A DNA stretch of 64,000 nt, taken from contig VGLU01000001.1 of NCBI GenBank assembly GCA_016882195.1, positions 1-64,000 of the forward strand, written 5' to 3'. Positions 61,510 through 64,000 of the stretch are shown here, one piece after another. Under the pieces are notes generated by a model. It was not told the DNA's origin, did not search any database, and was given only the letters and a program-made list of their open reading frames with translations. The stretch is from Thermoproteota archaeon. Lineage in GTDB: Archaea; Thermoproteota; Methanomethylicia; Methanomethylicales; Methanomethylicaceae. A program made the position numbers and the translations under genes. Each line of letters opens with the position of its first letter. Position 1 is the stretch's first letter.

Positions 61510-62315
61510 GGGATTATCCCCTGATACACGTAAGCTACAACAACAATCAGTACAGAAATCACCAACATGGCCCACCCCAGCGCAGATGGACTCCTAAGCC
61601 TCTCGTACGACCTGAGCTCCCCCGAGAAGCCCCTCGCCTCCATCGCCTTCCCGATCCTCTCGGCCTTGTCGAACGAGTAGACGACCCCGACCGCGAATAT
61701 CTTGGCGTAGAGTGAGCCCGCAGAGGTTATCCCCCTCCGCAGGCTTCCACCCCTTGCCCAAGCCGCCAGTAGAGCGGTCTCAAGCACCTCGAAGACGACG
61801 AAGACGAAGCGGAAGGTCAGCAGAAAGATTACATCGAAGGGCCTAGGGAATATCCTGTCTGCGAGGCCGGAGATCTCAGAGTACCTCGTGGACATGATTA
61901 ATGTGAGAGAGTAGTTCACCACCGCTAGGCCCCTGAGCAGGAGCTTCACCACGAGGAGTACGCCCATGTCAGTAATGGTGAATACGCCAGGAACGGCGAT
62001 GATAGGTCTTCCGGGCTGCGAGAAGATGAACAGGATGGAGATCGTCAGTATGAACAATACAGGAAACAGCGACCAGCCGAGCAGCTTCCTTAGCGGAAAC
62101 TTCCCCGAGATGTAGATCAACAAAGAGAGAACGTAGAGCGCTAACAGCAGAAGGGTGCTCTGTATTATCGTCGCCGCCACCACGAAGAGGAAGAGACCCA
62201 TCAACTTGACCCACGGACTCGCCCTGTTCAGCAGTCCCCCTCTCTCCGAGTAGTAGAGGATCGTTGCCAAGTTCGGGACATGCCCCCTCTCAAGACTCTT
62301 CAATTTTACTACCAC
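61506..62315 (-). CDS. cbiQ: Nickel/cobalt ECF transporter T component
   Basis: Membrane coupling subunit of 269 aa with about five helices. The typical signatures AAWARGG and KAMEARGF contact the ATPase. The first GTG (62315) overlaps cbiM by 26 bp. A TTG at about residue 16, behind GAGAGGGGG, is an alternative start. It belongs to the cbiM-cbiQ-cbiO-nikR operon. Confidence 0.9.
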   Translation of the reverse strand: MVVKLKSLERGHVPNLATILYYSERGGLLNRASPWVKLMGLFLFVVAATIIQSTLLLLALYVLSLLIYISGKFPLRKLLGWSLFPVLFILTISILFIFSQPGRPIIAVPGVFTITDMGVLLVVKLLLRGLAVVNYSLTLIMSTRYSEISGLADRIFPRPFDVIFLLTFRFVFVVFEVLETALLAAWARGGSLRRGITSAGSLYAKIFAVGVVYSFDKAERIGKAMEARGFSGELRSYERLRSPSALGWAMLVISVLIVVVAYVYQGIIP

Positions 62316-62949
62316 CCAAGAGTTCAGGTTTTACCTTTGCCAGGAAGGCAACCAGAAACCCGGTAACTATCGACTCAACAACCGCCGCGACCTCGTTTAT
62401 TAGTGCCAGAAGGAGGAGGTTCTGCAGCTCCTCTACTCCTTCCACGCCCTGTATGCCGGAAACGGTTATTGCGCCGACCATCAGCGCGTTTGAGACCGTC
62501 AGGGCGATCAGCGTCGCGACAAGCGCGGCTATGAAGGGGAGGACCCTGCGCCTGCGGAATAGAAACACAAAGATCGAGAAGGCAACAACGATCTCTACCA
62601 TGTTTATCAGGAAGTTGAGCCCGATGGGACCCCAGCCACCGTGACCTACAGCCGAGGAGAGTATGTTAATGATGACAGCGGATACCGAGCCGATGATGGG
62701 CCCGACCAGAATTCCCAGCATTGGCGTGAAGTTGAGGTGGAGCCCTCCCAATACCGGAACCTCCACCTGAAAGATCACGAAGGCGAGGGCGGTGGCTACG
62801 CCTGCGACCGAGAGCGTCTTGACCTCAATGGACTTACCAGTCCTCCTGAAGTAGAAGGCGACAATCCCAAGCAGGGCGAGCGAGATTAACCAGTAGAATG
62901 CCACCCACGTGATGGGCAGAACACCGTCGGGCAGGTGAATGTGGGCCAT
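62290..62949 (-). CDS. cbiM: Nickel/cobalt ECF transporter substrate component CbiM/NikM
   Basis: Metal-binding membrane subunit of 219 aa. The N-terminal MAHIHLPDGVLP supplies metal ligands, and FQVEVPVLGGLHLNFTPML and SSAVGHGGWGPIGLN are diagnostic. No cbiN or nikN is seen next to it; it may be missing or lie elsewhere. It is the first gene of the operon, whose last gene is nikR, so nickel is the likely substrate. Confidence 0.93.
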   Translation of the reverse strand: MAHIHLPDGVLPITWVAFYWLISLALLGIVAFYFRRTGKSIEVKTLSVAGVATALAFVIFQVEVPVLGGLHLNFTPMLGILVGPIIGSVSAVIINILSSAVGHGGWGPIGLNFLINMVEIVVAFSIFVFLFRRRRVLPFIAALVATLIALTVSNALMVGAITVSGIQGVEGVEELQNLLLLALINEVAAVVESIVTGFLVAFLAKVKPELLGGSKIEES

Positions 62950-62982
62950 TGCGAGTCCCTTAATATGATCTGGCTAAGTATG

Positions 62983-63012
62983 TTTATTAATTTTTCTGAT
63001 ATTTTTAATAAA
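62983..63012. promoter_or_regulatory. AT-rich dyad upstream of the nickel operon
   Basis: TTTATTAA (62983-62990) and TTAATAAA (63005-63012) form an inverted repeat with a 14-bp spacer. The minus-strand TTAATAAAC at 62990-62982 could be the cbiM TATA box. NikR could bind here, but AT-richness makes this weak. Confidence 0.35.
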
Positions 63013-63016
63013 TAGA

Positions 63017-63496
63017 TCAGCGCCTTACGACGAGCACATTGCAAGGGGCGTTCTTAACGACATAATCGGCGACGCTACCGAGAAGTGCGCGCTTGAGACC
63101 GGTGAGACCCCTTGAGCCGATGACTATCAGCGAGACGCCTTCTCTTTCGGCCTCTGTTACAAGGCCTCCGTCTACAGTATTCCAAACCGGAATGATCTCA
63201 GATTCTACGGCTTTGACGCCGGCTTTCTTTGCTATTTCTTCATACCCCTTCAGGATAGGCTCCATTTTTTCGGTGACCTCCTTTGGCACCTTCGGGGAGT
63301 ATTCTGGGAAGCTTGTCAATATGTGGGGGTATCCTGGAACGCCTGGTGTTGATGGCATTGCAGGAGAGGCGTGTATGGCAACTATTAGCAGACGCGCATC
63401 ATGCCGCTTCGCCATATCGGTGGCGACCTTGAAGGCAGCCTCGGCGTGCTTCGAGCCGTCCACGCCAACCATTATGGTTTCTGTTGGTTTTTCCAT
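63017..63496 (-). CDS. Universal stress protein
   Basis: UspA-fold protein of 159 aa. MVGVDGSKHAEAAFKVATD opens the fold. The ATP loop GSRGLTGLKRALLGSVADYV has the G-x2-G-x9-G-S pattern, so it is the ATP-binding type. It lies just upstream of the nickel operon, 67 bp from cbiM on the same strand. Confidence 0.92.
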   Translation of the reverse strand: MEKPTETIMVGVDGSKHAEAAFKVATDMAKRHDARLLIVAIHASPAMPSTPGVPGYPHILTSFPEYSPKVPKEVTEKMEPILKGYEEIAKKAGVKAVESEIIPVWNTVDGGLVTEAEREGVSLIVIGSRGLTGLKRALLGSVADYVVKNAPCNVLVVRR

Positions 63497-63652
63497 AGTG
63501 GACCGTGAATTACTACATTTGAAAAACTTTTAAGCATTTATTGTTTACCCGCACTAAGACTTTGTCAAGACATCTTTGCGAGGTTCATTAGATCTCAATT
63601 CTAAAGACGTTCTGTACTTTTATATCCCTAACACGCCTAATATTGAGTAAAA

Positions 63653-64000
63653 GTGGTGGAAGCGATATCACCCACCAAAGGCAAAGCCCTTCTTGTAGTT
63701 ACGTTAGTAGTCTTTGTCGTAGTTGCAGTCTTCTTCGCGTTGGGATACCTTCTGACCATCGCCATCGGAATACCATCCAGCCTTGGTTTTGCGCCTCCTA
63801 TCCGCTTGATTGGTGGACTAGTTCTTGCCCTCGGTTTTCTATTTTATGGCTGGTTGTTCAGGTATAGGAATCCAGTCGACATACTAGTTTCCACGTATGT
63901 AACCATCTCGAAGGTAGGAAGAAGAGAGCCTCTGGAAAAGCCCTCAGGCAGAAAAGAGTCGCTCGTGGTTCAGGGACCGTACCGATACGTCAGACATCCG
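63653..64000 (+). CDS. Isoprenylcysteine carboxyl methyltransferase-like protein (partial)
   Basis: Partial gene that runs off the right edge; 116 codons are visible from GTG 63653. Two or three membrane helices come first, then VVQGPYRYVRHP, the hallmark of the ICMT/phospholipid methyltransferase family that binds SAM at the membrane. A TATA-like CTTTTATATC lies ~30 bp upstream. Archaeal members have unknown substrates. Confidence 0.8.
   Translation, partial: MVEAISPTKGKALLVVTLVVFVVVAVFFALGYLLTIAIGIPSSLGFAPPIRLIGGLVLALGFLFYGWLFRYRNPVDILVSTYVTISKVGRREPLEKPSGRKESLVVQGPYRYVRHP

Overview
This window is a gene-dense piece of an archaeal chromosome. Support for this comes from TATA boxes placed so that transcripts are nearly leaderless, an archaeal apgM-type phosphoglycerate mutase, a split glutamate synthase, a geranylgeranyl reductase, an archaeal-type RNase HI, a NreA-family repair protein, an ADP-forming acyl-CoA synthetase subunit, a group 3b-like [NiFe] hydrogenase and many Lrp, zinc-ribbon and radical-SAM proteins. 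The mixture fits a TACK/Thermoproteota lineage (Bathyarchaeia or Aigarchaeota-like), but that placement is inference and no rRNA is present. No tRNA, rRNA or CRISPR array was seen.

Layout. 1-2.6 kb: glutamate synthase domains on the minus strand and a divergent Lrp regulator. 2.6-17.3 kb: mostly single housekeeping genes (YchF-like GTPase, creatininase family, YjbQ, geranylgeranyl reductase, ornithine cyclodeaminase family, ECF S component, FAH family, RNase HI, B3/B4 protein, LysE, Fe-S protein, a frameshifted Rieske gene, nitroreductase, MFS, phosphoglycerate mutase, HprK-like kinase). 17.5-24.5 kb: thioesterase, TldD, a Cys/Met PLP enzyme, a ZPR1 protein, a decayed IS200/IS605 element and an MTA phosphorylase/phosphoribosyltransferase salvage pair. 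24.6-28.7 kb: a CytX-TenA thiamine-precursor unit and an ABC exporter whose promoter carries a clear operator-like dyad. 29-37.7 kb: membrane proteins, a B12-binding radical SAM enzyme and a four-gene cell-surface cluster with a giant PKD/B-repeat protein. 37.9-42.1 kb: the four-subunit hydrogenase and a thioredoxin.

42.1-45.7 kb is a scar-like zone: two MFS genes, a winged-helix gene joined head-to-head with a truncated MFS gene, and a subtilase fragment. 45.8-47.9 kb holds an overlapping pair of a SPL-like radical SAM enzyme and NreA. 48-50.6 kb has a metallo-hydrolase and a membrane/secreted pair. 50.8-54.2 kb groups a mini YHS protein, a polyferredoxin and a Cu-type P-ATPase. 54.3-59.9 kb contains an M20 peptidase, an ADP-forming acyl-CoA synthetase alpha subunit, radical SAM, VOC and EamA proteins. 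60.2-63.0 kb is a nickel uptake operon (CbiM-CbiQ-CbiO-NikR), which fits the nickel demand of the hydrogenase. The window closes with a UspA protein and the start of an isoprenylcysteine methyltransferase-like gene.

I did not find a clearly new defence or mobile system. The strongest unusual signals are local: an apparent AUC start codon in the glutaminase domain, a duplicated leader ahead of the Lrp gene, a missing maturation His in the hydrogenase large subunit, an MFS/winged-helix junction, the ABC exporter operator, the surface cluster, and several very small genes.
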